Below, piece after piece: positions 24,317 to 32,694 of a DNA stretch of 34,575 bases. The notes beneath the pieces were generated by a model. That model was not told the DNA's origin and did no database searches. It saw nothing but the letters and a program-made list of their open reading frames with translations. Source of the DNA: Actinomycetes bacterium (GTDB taxonomy: Bacteria; Actinomycetota; Acidimicrobiia; IMCC26256; PALSA-610); assembly GCA_025463905.1 (NCBI GenBank), contig JAODBJ010000134.1:1-34575 (forward strand), written 5' to 3'. Position 1 is the first letter of the stretch; every line of letters starts with the position of its first letter. The position numbers and the translations under genes are program-made.

Positions 24317-25573
24317 TTAGGCGGGTCGACGTCGTTCGAGGACGCGACGCAATTGGTCGCGCAATGGGCGCCGCGCGAAGCGGATGAACGGTCGCTCGAT
24401 CACGAAGTAGCTCGCGGTCGCCATCGCGAGCGACCAGACGAAGGCGACGACCACGAATCCGAGTGCAGGCCATACGCCGTCGTTCCAATGCCTGCCGATG
24501 GCATGGAACGCTCGGCCATGCCAGATGTAGAACGAGTAGCTCACCATTCCCATGTACACGAGTGGTCGCCAGGTGAGCACGCCCGCGAGTTTGTTGTTCA
24601 TCGGACCGAACACCGCCGGAATCATCACGAGGACGGCGACGACCGCCTGCATGAGGCTCTGCCAGTTCTGTTCGCGGGCCGTGAACGAAGGCAGGAGACC
24701 CACCGCTGGTTTCAGCAGCACAACGCTGAGGACGAAGTACGCGGTGATGGCCGCGCCCCACCACAACAGCGGCACGCGGCCCGCGCGTGTCGTCCACTTG
24801 CGAACTTGTTCGGAGCGATTCGCCTCGACGCTCAAGGTCGCCAACAACATTCCCGCCGGAATGCTCAACAGCGCCGGCGGCACGCGCACGTCGGGGACGG
24901 GCGCTTGATAAATGTTGCTGCTGTGCGCCCAGTACGACGCCCAGAACGTCGCCGGAATGCCGAGACCGATCAACGTGATCGCGCCCGCCACTTCGGCGCG
25001 CAACGAACCGACGATGCGGCCGGTTTGGCGCATGAAGAACGCCCAGATCGGGACGAGCGCATAGAACGTCACTTCGACGCACAGGGTCCATGAGTCGCCG
25101 ATGATCGACCCACCCTGCTTCGCGAACCACACCCACGTGAGCGATAGCTGCTTCAGGAGACTCGTGCGGTCGGGGACGATGACGTCGTGCCAATTGAAGG
25201 CCAGGTGCAAACGCCAGAGCACGAGCACCGCGACGACGTACGCCGGGTAGATGCGAAAGATGCGTTTCCGCGCGTACTCGCCGACGTTGCTCGGAGCAGT
25301 TCCGTTGAGGTGCGCGGCCACGAACGGCCGATAGATCAAGAACCCGGACAGCACGAAGAAGATCTCGACGCCGACATCGAGGTGACGGGCGAAGCTCGCC
25401 CAGTGTTCGCGAATCGGGTACGAGAAATTCGTGACGTGCAGCGCGAATACCGACAGCACCGCGATCCCGCGCATGCCGTCGAGAAGCCCAAAGCGCTGAC
25501 CGGCCGTCGGGTCGACGCTGCTCGTGATGGTGCCGGCGGCGTCCCGGTTTGCGCTGCTGACCATCCGGACCAT
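24317..25573 (-). CDS. Acyltransferase-3 family membrane protein
   Basis: A 418-aa multi-span O-acyltransferase. Family motifs are LLDGMRGIAVLSVFALHVTN (with the conserved His), VGVEIFFVLSGFLIYRPF, a Glu-containing WTLCVEVTFYALVP segment, YMGMVSYSFYIWHGRAF, and the final SYFVIERPFIRF. There is no SGNH domain, unlike the gene at 8376. I chose ATG 25573, which follows GGGGAAAGC; a second ATG at 25564 is also possible. The open frame extends further upstream, but that part is antisense to metY. The likely role is O-acylation of a surface glycan or lipid; the substrate is unknown. A strong palindrome lies 28 nt upstream. Confidence 0.92.
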   Translation of the reverse strand: MVRMVSSANRDAAGTITSSVDPTAGQRFGLLDGMRGIAVLSVFALHVTNFSYPIREHWASFARHLDVGVEIFFVLSGFLIYRPFVAAHLNGTAPSNVGEYARKRIFRIYPAYVVAVLVLWRLHLAFNWHDVIVPDRTSLLKQLSLTWVWFAKQGGSIIGDSWTLCVEVTFYALVPIWAFFMRQTGRIVGSLRAEVAGAITLIGLGIPATFWASYWAHSSNIYQAPVPDVRVPPALLSIPAGMLLATLSVEANRSEQVRKWTTRAGRVPLLWWGAAITAYFVLSVVLLKPAVGLLPSFTAREQNWQSLMQAVVAVLVMIPAVFGPMNNKLAGVLTWRPLVYMGMVSYSFYIWHGRAFHAIGRHWNDGVWPALGFVVVAFVWSLAMATASYFVIERPFIRFARRPLRDQLRRVLERRRPA

Positions 25574-25601
25574 GCTTTCCCCAAGCGCACCAAGAGCATG
25601 C

Positions 25602-25634
25602 GTCGATAGGGGACAAATAATGTCCCCTATCGAC
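25602..25634. repeat. Perfect 14-bp inverted repeat with 5-nt loop
   Basis: GTCGATAGGGGACA (25602-25615), loop AATAA, TGTCCCCTATCGAC (25621-25634). It lies in the divergent region between the acyltransferase and metY. It is not followed by a T-run. It could be an operator, a 5'-UTR hairpin of the acyltransferase transcript, or a dispersed palindromic element. Confidence 0.85.
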
Positions 25635-25645
25635 ACACGCCCGAC

Positions 25646-25675
25646 ATGGCACACGATGGCACACGGCATGGCACG
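25646..25675. repeat. ATGGCACACG direct repeats
   Basis: ATGGCACACG occurs at 25646-25655 and 25656-25665 in perfect 10-bp tandem, then ATGGCACG at 25668-25675. One helical turn between units suggests possible same-face protein binding sites. Confidence 0.7.
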
Positions 25676-25712
25676 CTTCAGAGGTAGCAGCGCGTCGCAT
25701 CCGCCGATGCCT

Positions 25713-25735
25713 AACCCAACGTGATCGGTTGGGTT
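25713..25735. promoter_or_regulatory. Dyad AACCCAAC-N7-GTTGGGTT upstream of metY
   Basis: Perfect 8-bp arms surround GTGATCG, and allowing one bulge the arms extend to CCTA/TAGG. A possible -10 (TAGAGT, about 25744-25749) follows, which would place the dyad over the -35 region. It is a candidate operator for the metY-metX pair. I found no SAM-riboswitch features here. Confidence 0.5.
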
Positions 25736-25798
25736 TAGGACATAGAGTGCGGACGCAGCGACGAGGGAACGCGCAACCGAACGAAAGGGAGGGGCAAC

Positions 25799-27100
25799 AT
25801 GAGCGACTGGGGCTTTGAAACCCGGCAGGTACACGCAGGTGCGGAGGTGGCCGACCCGGCCACGGGCGCACGCGTCGTACCGATCTATCAAACGACGTCG
25901 TTCGTGTTCCGCGACACGGCCCATGCGGCGGCGCTGTTCGGACTCGAAGAGCTCGGGATGATCTACACGCGGATCATGAACCCGACGCAGAACGCGTTCG
26001 AGGAACGGATGGCCGCGCTGGAAGGCGGCGTCGGCGCGCTCGCCGTTGCGAGCGGTCAGGCGGCACAGACCATCGCGTTGCTGAACCTCGCCGAGAACGG
26101 CGGCCACATCGTGTCGAGCGCCTCGTTGTACGGCGGCACGTACAACCAGCTGCACTACACCTTCCCGAAGCTAGGCGTCGAGGTGTCGTTCATCGACGAC
26201 CCTGACGACCTCGACGCGTGGCGCAAGGCGATCAGACCCAACACCAAGGCGTTTTACGGCGAGAGCATCGGCAACCCGAAAGGCGACGTGCTCGACCTCG
26301 AAGGCATTGCCGCCGTCGCGCACGAGAATGGCATTCCGCTCGTCATCGACAACACGCTCGCCACGCCGTACCTCTTGAACCCGTTGCGTTACGGCACCGA
26401 CGTCGTGGTGCACTCGGCTACGAAGTTCATCGGCGGCCACGGCACGTCGATCGGTGGTGTGATCGTCGACGGCGGTTCGTTCGACTACGCCGGCAGCGGC
26501 CGCTTCCCGAACTTCACCGAGCCGGACCCGAGCTACCACGGCCTCGTGTTCTCGCAGCTCCCCGATGAGTTGCGTCCCGCGCAGTACGTCCTCAAGTGCC
26601 GCTTGCAGTACCAGCGCGACATCGGTGCCGCGATCTCACCGTTCAACGCGTTCCTGTTCCTCCAGGGTTTGCAGACATTGAGCCTGCGCATGGAACGTCA
26701 CTGCCAAAACACGCTCGCGGTCGCCCAATGGCTCGAAGGACGCGACGAGGTGGAGTGGGTCGCGTACCCCGGCCTCCCGTCGAGCAAGTGGAACGAACGC
26801 GCGAAGAAGTACCTGCCGCGCGGGCAGGGCGCGATCCTTGCGTTCGGCATCAAGGGTGGCCTCGACGCCGGTCGCAAGTTCATCGACAGCCTCGAGTTGT
26901 TCAGTCATCTCGCGAATGTCGGCGACGTCCGCAGCCTCGCGATCCACCCGGCCAGCACCACGCACAGCCAGTTGACGCCGGAGGAACAGTTCACAACGGG
27001 CGTGAGCCCCGACCTCGTGCGGTTGTCGGTTGGCATCGAGACGCTCGACGACATCCTGGCCGACCTCGAAGCTGGTTTCCGCGCGGCGAAGGGCGCGTAA
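25799..27100 (+). CDS. metY: O-acetylhomoserine aminocarboxypropyltransferase (sulfhydrylase)
   Basis: PLP enzyme of 433 aa that makes homocysteine from O-acetylhomoserine and sulfide. It belongs to the Cys/Met-metabolism family: FETRQVHAGAE, VPIYQTTSFVF, YTRIMNPTQNAFEERMAALE, VIDNTLATPYLLNPL and SATKFIGGHG, with the PLP Lys at about 209. It ends SVGIETLDDILADLEAGF. The length and the long insertion around YAGSGRFPNFTEPDPSYHG favour MetY over MetB/MetZ. ATG 25799 follows AAAGGGAGGGG. metX begins 11 nt after the stop, so substrate and enzyme are made together, consistent with direct sulfhydrylation. Confidence 0.95.
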   Translation: MSDWGFETRQVHAGAEVADPATGARVVPIYQTTSFVFRDTAHAAALFGLEELGMIYTRIMNPTQNAFEERMAALEGGVGALAVASGQAAQTIALLNLAENGGHIVSSASLYGGTYNQLHYTFPKLGVEVSFIDDPDDLDAWRKAIRPNTKAFYGESIGNPKGDVLDLEGIAAVAHENGIPLVIDNTLATPYLLNPLRYGTDVVVHSATKFIGGHGTSIGGVIVDGGSFDYAGSGRFPNFTEPDPSYHGLVFSQLPDELRPAQYVLKCRLQYQRDIGAAISPFNAFLFLQGLQTLSLRMERHCQNTLAVAQWLEGRDEVEWVAYPGLPSSKWNERAKKYLPRGQGAILAFGIKGGLDAGRKFIDSLELFSHLANVGDVRSLAIHPASTTHSQLTPEEQFTTGVSPDLVRLSVGIETLDDILADLEAGFRAAKGA

Positions 27101-27110
27101 CGGCGGTCTC

Positions 27111-28262
27111 GTGGACCAACCTGATTCCACAATCCCGGTGACAGGAGCGTGGCGCCCCGGCGACGCGCCCGGGCGTCGCCGTTTCGCCGAGTTCTTCGCC
27201 GACGCGCCGCTGGTGCTCGAAGCCGGCGGTGTGCTCGGACCGATCACGGTTGCGTACGAAACCTTCGGCGCGCTCGACGCCACGGGTTCGAACGCAGTCC
27301 TCGTCCTGCACGCGCTCACCGGTGACAGCCACGTCGCGGGCGACGCTGAACCCGGCCACCTGCAGCCGGGGTGGTGGGAAGGCGTGGTCGGTCCGGGACT
27401 TGCGATCGACACCGACCGCTACTTCGTCGTGTGTCCGAACATCTTGGGTGGGTGCCAGGGAACGACGGGCCCGTCGTCGGTCGATCCCGCGACGGATCGA
27501 CCCTATGGGTCGCGCTTCCCGGTGATCACGATCCGCGATCAGGTCGCGGCCGAAGCGGCGCTCGCCGACGCGCTCGGTATTCAGCAGTGGGCGTGTGTGA
27601 TCGGGGCGTCGATGGGGGGTCAGCGCGTCCTCGAATGGGCCGTGTTGCACCCCGAAAGGGTGCCGCGCGCGATCGTCATCGCAGCCGGCGCCCAGGCAAC
27701 CGCGGAGCAGATCGCGCTGTGCTCCTTACAGGTGCGGGCGATCGAGGCAGATCCGCGTTTCCGTGGCGGTGACTACTACGACGCGGCGCCCAACGAGGGG
27801 CCGTGGCGCGGCATGTCGATCGCTCGCGGTATCGGGCAGGTCTCGTACCGTTCGGAACTCGAGTTGGCCGAGCGCTTCGCCCGAACCCCGCAGCCCGGCG
27901 AAGACCCGCTGAAGGGTGGCCGTTACGCGATCGAGTCGTACCTCGAGTACCACGGCGAGAAGCTTGCGCACCGCTTCGACGCGAATAGTTACATCCGACT
28001 GTCGCGAGCGATGAACAACCACGACGTCGGCCGCGGGCGCGGGGGAGTGGCGGCGGCGCTCGCACGCGTCACGGGACACGTAACGCTCGGTGGCGTCAAC
28101 AGCGATCGCCTGTACCCGCTACGTATCCAGGAGGAACTCGCTCAGTTGCTCCCGCGCAATTCGGGCGTGCACGTGATCGAATCGATTGCCGGCCACGATG
28201 CCTTCCTCGTCGAACACGAACAGGTAGGCAAGATCATCGCGAGTTCGCTGCTCGGACCGTGA
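27111..28262 (+). CDS. metX: Homoserine O-acetyltransferase
   Basis: Alpha/beta-hydrolase-fold acyltransferase of 383 aa that activates homoserine for methionine synthesis, normally with acetyl-CoA. Motifs are GPITVAYETFG, LVLHALTGDSHVAG, CPNILGGCQGTTGPSS, the nucleophile elbow IGASMGGQRVLEW (Ser167), VTLGGVNSDRLYP (Asp) and SIAGHDAFLVE (His). The start is GTG 27111, 11 nt after metY, with only a weak ribosome-binding site, so translation is probably coupled. Acetyl versus succinyl specificity cannot be read with certainty, but pairing with metY supports acetyl. Confidence 0.96.
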   Translation: MDQPDSTIPVTGAWRPGDAPGRRRFAEFFADAPLVLEAGGVLGPITVAYETFGALDATGSNAVLVLHALTGDSHVAGDAEPGHLQPGWWEGVVGPGLAIDTDRYFVVCPNILGGCQGTTGPSSVDPATDRPYGSRFPVITIRDQVAAEAALADALGIQQWACVIGASMGGQRVLEWAVLHPERVPRAIVIAAGAQATAEQIALCSLQVRAIEADPRFRGGDYYDAAPNEGPWRGMSIARGIGQVSYRSELELAERFARTPQPGEDPLKGGRYAIESYLEYHGEKLAHRFDANSYIRLSRAMNNHDVGRGRGGVAAALARVTGHVTLGGVNSDRLYPLRIQEELAQLLPRNSGVHVIESIAGHDAFLVEHEQVGKIIASSLLGP

Positions 28263-28268
28263 GGTCGG

Positions 28269-29273
28269 TCAGGAGTGCGCGGCAGCTCGCATGTTCGGCG
28301 CAGTGCACGCGTCGGCGAGGCACGGCAGGCCGAGCATCGATTCCCACGCGCCGAGCGTGCCCGCAGCGCCGGCACCGGCCAGCGTCTGGGGCCCCTTCAC
28401 CGCGGTGGGCGTGATCCAAAGATTCGGCACCGGGTGGTCTTCGTCGTACCAGACGAACACCGCGACTTTGCCGTCCTTGTAGGCCTTGCTGTTGAGCACG
28501 GGCTGGATGTTCGCCTTTGCCCACGTGTTCACGGTGCTGTTCGGGCAGTCGTGGCCGTCGTTGCACAGGGTCGGTGTAATGAAGGCGAAGTTCGGGAGCG
28601 CTTTCGGGTCGAACTCCGAGTAGGGACGCACCTGGGTCTTGCAGTGCGCCCGGTCGTCGGCGCCCCAGAGGTACAGCACGGGAACGTGTTTGGCCGCGTT
28701 CCCGTCGGCGCTGCACGGAGCGGTCGCGCCCTCGACGTAGTTGATCGCTTTGAGATGCGCAGCGCGCGCCTGGCGGAAGATGCTCGACGCGGTGGTGCTG
28801 CAGCTTGCTGACGGTGAGCAGTCGTTGACGGTGCCGGACTGACGTGCGCCGGTGACCTGGCCGACGTATTGCGAGAGGCTGTTCTGGCCCGTGTCGGTCT
28901 CGGTCCAGTCGCTGAAGTACGTGCACTTACGCGCGAGTCGGTGGAGGTAGGGCAAGTTACGGAACGCGGTGCCGACATCGGCCCACGTGCGGTTCTCGAA
29001 CGAGAACACGACGACCGATCGGTAGCGCGTGGGCGCGGCACCCTTGTTCGTGCAGGCCGGCTGCTTCGCGCGCGCCTTCGCGCTGCCGGTATGGCCCGGC
29101 GCCTTCGTGTGCTTCGTCTTCGCCGAGGTCGTGGTCTTGCCGGCGCCGGAGCGTCCGGACTTTGACGAGGACGAAGACCCACCCGACGCCGCGTACGCGG
29201 CGGCTCCGACCCCCACCAACACGGCAAGCGCGACACCGACGAGTACCTGTGACCGCCTCGAAGTACCAAACAT
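28269..29273 (-). CDS. Exported phosphoesterase (PF04185, acid phosphatase/phospholipase C-like)
   Basis: A 334-aa secreted or N-terminally anchored enzyme. Residues 8-30 are hydrophobic (VLVGVALAVLVGVGAAAYAA), followed by a Ser/Lys/Thr-rich linker to about residue 75. The catalytic domain starts SVVVFSFENRTWADVG, the counterpart of the ENHSF metal/nucleophile motif. It continues with TDTGQNSLSQYVGQVTG, FAFITPTLCNDGHDCP and VAVFVWYDEDHPVPNLWITP, all typical of the phosphoesterase family. The family cleaves phospholipids or phosphomonoesters. It lies 63 nt behind the DUF6351 gene on the same strand. ATG 29273 has no visible ribosome-binding site. Several Cys pairs suggest disulfides. Confidence 0.88.
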   Translation of the reverse strand: MFGTSRRSQVLVGVALAVLVGVGAAAYAASGGSSSSSKSGRSGAGKTTTSAKTKHTKAPGHTGSAKARAKQPACTNKGAAPTRYRSVVVFSFENRTWADVGTAFRNLPYLHRLARKCTYFSDWTETDTGQNSLSQYVGQVTGARQSGTVNDCSPSASCSTTASSIFRQARAAHLKAINYVEGATAPCSADGNAAKHVPVLYLWGADDRAHCKTQVRPYSEFDPKALPNFAFITPTLCNDGHDCPNSTVNTWAKANIQPVLNSKAYKDGKVAVFVWYDEDHPVPNLWITPTAVKGPQTLAGAGAAGTLGAWESMLGLPCLADACTAPNMRAAAHS

Positions 29274-29336
29274 GGCGCCCAGTCTGCACGGCGCGTGGCC
29301 GCCGCGTACATCACCCTCTTCCGGTGGCCCGAGAAC

Positions 29337-31538
29337 TCAGTTCCCGAAGGTTTGCCACACCCCGCCGGCCGGTTGCTGGCCGACCCCGGGTTTGGCCCAG
29401 TCGCACACACCATTCGGGAAGATCGTCGTACGTCGTGCACGTTGCGCGGCGCTGAACTTGACCTTGTAGTCGTGGTCGTCGATGGCTTTCAGTGCGCACT
29501 TGACAATGTCGCCTCGGCGGGCTTCGCCGGCTGCGAGACGCGGATCTGCGTGCACCGGATACGCGTCGCGACACGGGCCGGGCGCGTCGTACAGCTCCCA
29601 ACCGCCCGTGAGAACCTTGCCGTCGGGGAGCACGCACTGGTTCGTGGCGGCGCCCGGTTTCGCGGCCGCGAGCCGCGCCGGCATCGAGTCCTTCGGATTC
29701 GTCTTGGCGAGGTTGGAAAGCCATTGGTCGAGCAGCACGATCGGTGCGTTGGCCGCACCGATGTTGCCGAGCAGAACCGACACGAGGTCGCCGCCCGACG
29801 CCGGCGTGGTCCACAGCAACAGGTTCGGGTCGTCCTTACCACCGACCTGCAATCGGTCCCGGATCGCAAACGGATGCACGCGGGTATGGATGTCGCCGAG
29901 CGCGTCGGTGTCGACGTTGCGCAAGATGATCGGCACATCGGCGAGTGGACCACCTTGGTCGACACGTCCGCTGCGATACACGAGCGCCGCGGTTTGGCGA
30001 TCCATCTGCTCGCGTTGCGGCACGACGTTGCCGTCGATGTCGTAACCCCCGATGTACTGGTTCACGTCGAGGAACTGATCCGCGGTGATCGTGCCGTCGT
30101 TCAGCGCCCGCAGCCCGTACTGCACTCCGGTGTTGTCGAGCGGCCGTCGCGCGAACCCTGTCTTTGGGTCGCGTCCCAACACTCCGATGCTCTCATCTTG
30201 CAGTGTGCAGCGCACACCCTTGCGGTTGGTCTGCGCGTTGTAGATCTGCGCGGCCGGGATCGACGCGTCGCAGCCATCCGTGGGGTTCACCCCGCCGACG
30301 AACAGGCGGTCCCACATTTCACACGTAGTGCTGCTCGCGTGCCCGTTGATCGCGCGTCTTTGCGCGTCGTTGAGCGACGCGCCGAACGACGTGTTCTTGT
30401 AGTAGTGCACGAGCAAGCCGCAATCGGTGACACCGGCCGCGATCGAAACCGCGTCGGGGAACGGCACCTCGGGCGAAAGCGCGTCGAGCACGCCGGGGTA
30501 GTTGTACGCCATGAGGAGCTGCTGGATCGCGCCGCCCGAACCACCGTCGCCGATCGTGAAGCGCGGCACGCCGTACGCCTCGACAAAGTGCTCGCGAGTC
30601 ATCATGGCTGCTTCGGCCGACAACACGTCGTTGCACGCGGTCTGGAACGTGTCGAGCGTGTTCGTCGCGAGCGCGTACCCACGCGCGAGGAGGTCGGCAT
30701 CGAGCCCGACGGCGAGGGTGTTGCCTTGGCTGTACTGCGTGCCGCAGCCACCACCGAAGCGGTAGACGAGCCGCTCGTTCCAACCCGTCGGCCGCCAGGC
30801 CGCCGCGGCCCCGGCATTCGGGTCGAGGACCCAGATCCAATACACACCGCGGTCGATCACGCCTTGTTCGGCCCGGATGATGAACGGCACCGACACGCCG
30901 TTCACCGTGACGCGCCCGAGGTCAGCCGGCCGCGCGGTCGGATCGGGAAGTGGTTTCACGGAACCGTCGTTGGCACGGTACGACCACGTCGTCTTGGTGG
31001 GCGCGTCGCAGTTGGCGTTGGTGGGTGCGCCGAGTCCGAGCTGTTGGGTGGTGCACACCCACGGCGTGATGTGCGGGCCCGACACCATCGGTCCGTCGAT
31101 CGGATGGTTGGTGACCGTGAGTTGGGCGCGGCTGGTACCGGATTGCGCGGTGATCGTGTTGGCACCGTTTCGCAGACCGGTGACGACGCCCCGTGTCCGG
31201 GTGCCGGCGGCCGCGAACGCGCTCGACACGTCGTCGCCGTTCCGCGTGACGCGCACCGCGGTCGTCGAGGCCGGCCCCGACACCGTCACGAGGACGTCGC
31301 CACCACTCACGAACGCGGCGCGCGCGGAGGACGTTTCGAGTGTCAGGCGCCGGTCGCTTGATGTGATGCGAGTACGCGCTCCATCGTCGATCGCTTTCGT
31401 CGCGCTGGTGGTTGCACTCGGCCCACCGATTGCGGGGCCGGCCTTCGCGCCGGCGGACGACGACGAACTGCACGCGGCCGTAGCGAAGATCCCGAGAACG
31501 CATATGAAGACGAGTACGGCACGAGCCCGCGGTTTCAT
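29337..31538 (-). CDS. DUF6351 family lipoprotein, alpha/beta-hydrolase-like
   Basis: A 733-aa exported protein I assign to DUF6351 by recollection of its pattern. The signal peptide ends in a lipobox-like ATAAC-SSSS (Cys23), suggesting a lipid-anchored protein, followed by a Ser/Ala linker. Residues about 65-145 look like an Ig-like beta domain (LTLETSSARAAFVSGGDVLV...). The rest contains RLVYRFGGGCGTQYSQGN and TIGDGGSGGAIQQLL. The latter is a G-x-S-x-G-like nucleophile elbow (GGSGG), supporting a hydrolase fold. Many Cys residues are scattered through the exported part. The substrate is unknown. ATG 31538 has no clear ribosome-binding site. Confidence 0.85.
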   Translation of the reverse strand: MKPRARAVLVFICVLGIFATAACSSSSSAGAKAGPAIGGPSATTSATKAIDDGARTRITSSDRRLTLETSSARAAFVSGGDVLVTVSGPASTTAVRVTRNGDDVSSAFAAAGTRTRGVVTGLRNGANTITAQSGTSRAQLTVTNHPIDGPMVSGPHITPWVCTTQQLGLGAPTNANCDAPTKTTWSYRANDGSVKPLPDPTARPADLGRVTVNGVSVPFIIRAEQGVIDRGVYWIWVLDPNAGAAAAWRPTGWNERLVYRFGGGCGTQYSQGNTLAVGLDADLLARGYALATNTLDTFQTACNDVLSAEAAMMTREHFVEAYGVPRFTIGDGGSGGAIQQLLMAYNYPGVLDALSPEVPFPDAVSIAAGVTDCGLLVHYYKNTSFGASLNDAQRRAINGHASSTTCEMWDRLFVGGVNPTDGCDASIPAAQIYNAQTNRKGVRCTLQDESIGVLGRDPKTGFARRPLDNTGVQYGLRALNDGTITADQFLDVNQYIGGYDIDGNVVPQREQMDRQTAALVYRSGRVDQGGPLADVPIILRNVDTDALGDIHTRVHPFAIRDRLQVGGKDDPNLLLWTTPASGGDLVSVLLGNIGAANAPIVLLDQWLSNLAKTNPKDSMPARLAAAKPGAATNQCVLPDGKVLTGGWELYDAPGPCRDAYPVHADPRLAAGEARRGDIVKCALKAIDDHDYKVKFSAAQRARRTTIFPNGVCDWAKPGVGQQPAGGVWQTFGN

Positions 31539-31559
31539 ACGTACATGTCTATCCGCTGG

Positions 31560-31703
31560 CTAACCGGAGGCGTGGTCGTAGGCCTCGGTGAGCCAGTCGC
31601 GCAGCTGCTCGTCGACGTCGTCCAGGCTGAAGACCTTCACCACGTTCACCGTGCGTTCGGACGAGATCGCAGCGCGGGCAGGTCCAGCGGGCCACGCACG
31701 CAT
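31560..31703 (-). pseudogene. Possible DUF5655 C-terminal remnant
   Basis: The minus strand can read a 47-aa tail ending SSERTVNVVKVF then SLDDVDEQLRDWLTEAYDHA-SG-stop. This resembles the C-terminus of DUF5655 proteins (a [SP]-x-DDVDxxLxxWLxEAY pattern, from memory). The N-terminal two thirds of that domain are not visible: upstream lies the GNAT gene in another frame. Either a decayed fragment or a small expressed ORF is possible, with starts at ATG 31703 or an internal GTG. Confidence 0.45.
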
Positions 31704-31728
31704 CTTGGCCCAAACCCGCCGGTTCGAG

Positions 31729-32010
31729 TCAGTCGCTAACCAGGTCGGCGTATTCGGGGTGCTTGTCGATGAAGTGACCGACGTACGGGCAGCGGGGAAC
31801 GACGCGGTTGCCCCGGCGGCGAACATCGTCCAGCGCGCCGCGCACGAGGGTGCTCGCAAGGCCGTCACTTCGGTGGTCGGCGCTGACCTCGGTGTGGGTG
31901 AATACCCACACGCTGCCCTGGCGGAGATAGTCGACATGGCCGATGACCTCTCCGTCGAGTAGCAACTCGTAGCGTGATCGGCCGGGCTGGTCGCGGACTT
32001 CGGTGTTCAC
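31729..32010 (-). CDS. Small GNAT-type N-acetyltransferase (YidJ/YjdJ-like)
   Basis: A 93-aa minimal GNAT domain of the kind found in YjdJ and human GTLF3B-type proteins. It reads RYELLLDGEVIGHVDYLRQG, WVFTHTEVSADHRSDGLAST, LVRGALDDVRRRGNRVVPRC and PYVGHFIDKHPEYADLV. The acetyl-CoA pyrophosphate loop is represented by HRSDGLAS. I chose GTG 32010 because AAGGAA lies 7 nt upstream; a GTG two codons earlier would be too close. The acceptor substrate is unknown. Confidence 0.9.
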   Translation of the reverse strand: MNTEVRDQPGRSRYELLLDGEVIGHVDYLRQGSVWVFTHTEVSADHRSDGLASTLVRGALDDVRRRGNRVVPRCPYVGHFIDKHPEYADLVSD

Positions 32011-32223
32011 TCCCACTTCCTTTCGTCAGCCATCCCAACGCCGCCGCATTCCCGCAGCGTTCCCGCGGTGGCGGATGAACGGGTCGGCCACGTGCATGAG
32101 GCCGAATTGGAACTCGCTGCGGGCACCGACCCGCGCGCTCCGGGTGGCGCGGTAACGGTGGAGCCCTGTGCGCCGTGTTCGACGCCGAACTGCCGCGCGT
32201 GGAGCACGAAAAGGAGACGACCG
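32011..32223. other. Intergenic region between GNAT gene and soxR
   Basis: A 213-nt stretch with no convincing gene on either strand. A minus-strand frame ending at about 32030 (…FGLMHVADPFIRHRG…WDG) has reasonable composition but no recognisable family and no clear start. It could be a decayed gene end. Confidence 0.3.
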
Positions 32224-32679
32224 CTAGAGATCGGCCGGCGTGTTCCCGAGCAGGTAGCGCGGTCCGGAACCGAGGCTCGCAGCCGCGTCTTCGGGGTTGT
32301 AGAGCGCGCACGCTCTCAGCGACAAGCACCCGCAACCGATGCACGAACTCAACTCGTCGCGCATTCGCTGCAACACCGCGATTTGCTCATCGAGACGAGG
32401 GCGCCACGCTCTCGACAGTCGCTCCCAATCCGCCTTGGTCGGCGTGCGGCCCTGAGGGAGCGAGTCGAGTGCGTCGCGTATCTCCTCCAGCGTGAGGCCG
32501 ACCCGCTGCGCCACTCGGATGAACGCGACTCGCCGCAGCGAATCGCGGTGGAAGCGTCGTTGGCCGCCCTCGGATCGCACGGCGCGCACCAGTCCCTCAC
32601 GCTCGTAGAAGCGCAGCGCGGAGGTCGCGACACCAGTGCGGTCGGCGACCTCGCCGATCGAGATGAGAACTTCACTCAC
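32224..32679 (-). CDS. soxR: SoxR-type MerR-family [2Fe-2S] redox regulator
   Basis: MerR-family transcription factor of about 151 aa. The DNA-binding domain reads LISIGEVADRTGVATSALRF with YEREGLVRAVRSEGGQRRF. The C-terminal cluster CIGCGCLSLRAC has the SoxR spacing C-x2-C-x-C-x5-C for a [2Fe-2S] centre. In actinobacteria SoxR responds to redox-active small molecules such as quinones and phenazines. I chose GTG 32679 (MSEVLISIGEV...), with AAGGA 12 nt upstream; ATG 32691 is possible but has that AAGGA directly abutting it. It is divergent from the gene at 32734 and shares a MerR-type operator. Confidence 0.93.
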   Translation of the reverse strand: MSEVLISIGEVADRTGVATSALRFYEREGLVRAVRSEGGQRRFHRDSLRRVAFIRVAQRVGLTLEEIRDALDSLPQGRTPTKADWERLSRAWRPRLDEQIAVLQRMRDELSSCIGCGCLSLRACALYNPEDAAASLGSGPRYLLGNTPADL

Positions 32680-32694
32680 ATACGAGATCATTCC

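Noticed and set aside
25602-25675. Insertion-sequence end or attachment site
   Set aside because: No transposase or integrase gene, target-site duplication or partner repeat was seen in the window.
25636-25798. SAM riboswitch upstream of metY
   Set aside because: None of the conserved SAM-I/IV core segments are recognisable; only dyads and direct repeats are present.
25574-26155. 194-residue N-terminal extension of the second acyltransferase
   Set aside because: It runs antisense through the metY coding region and the palindrome region. The acyltransferase domain and ribosome-binding site fit ATG 25573.
29295-31361. Plus-strand open frame of 688 codons
   Set aside because: It is antisense to the DUF6351 gene. 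The composition (Arg/Val/His) is that of a shadow frame.
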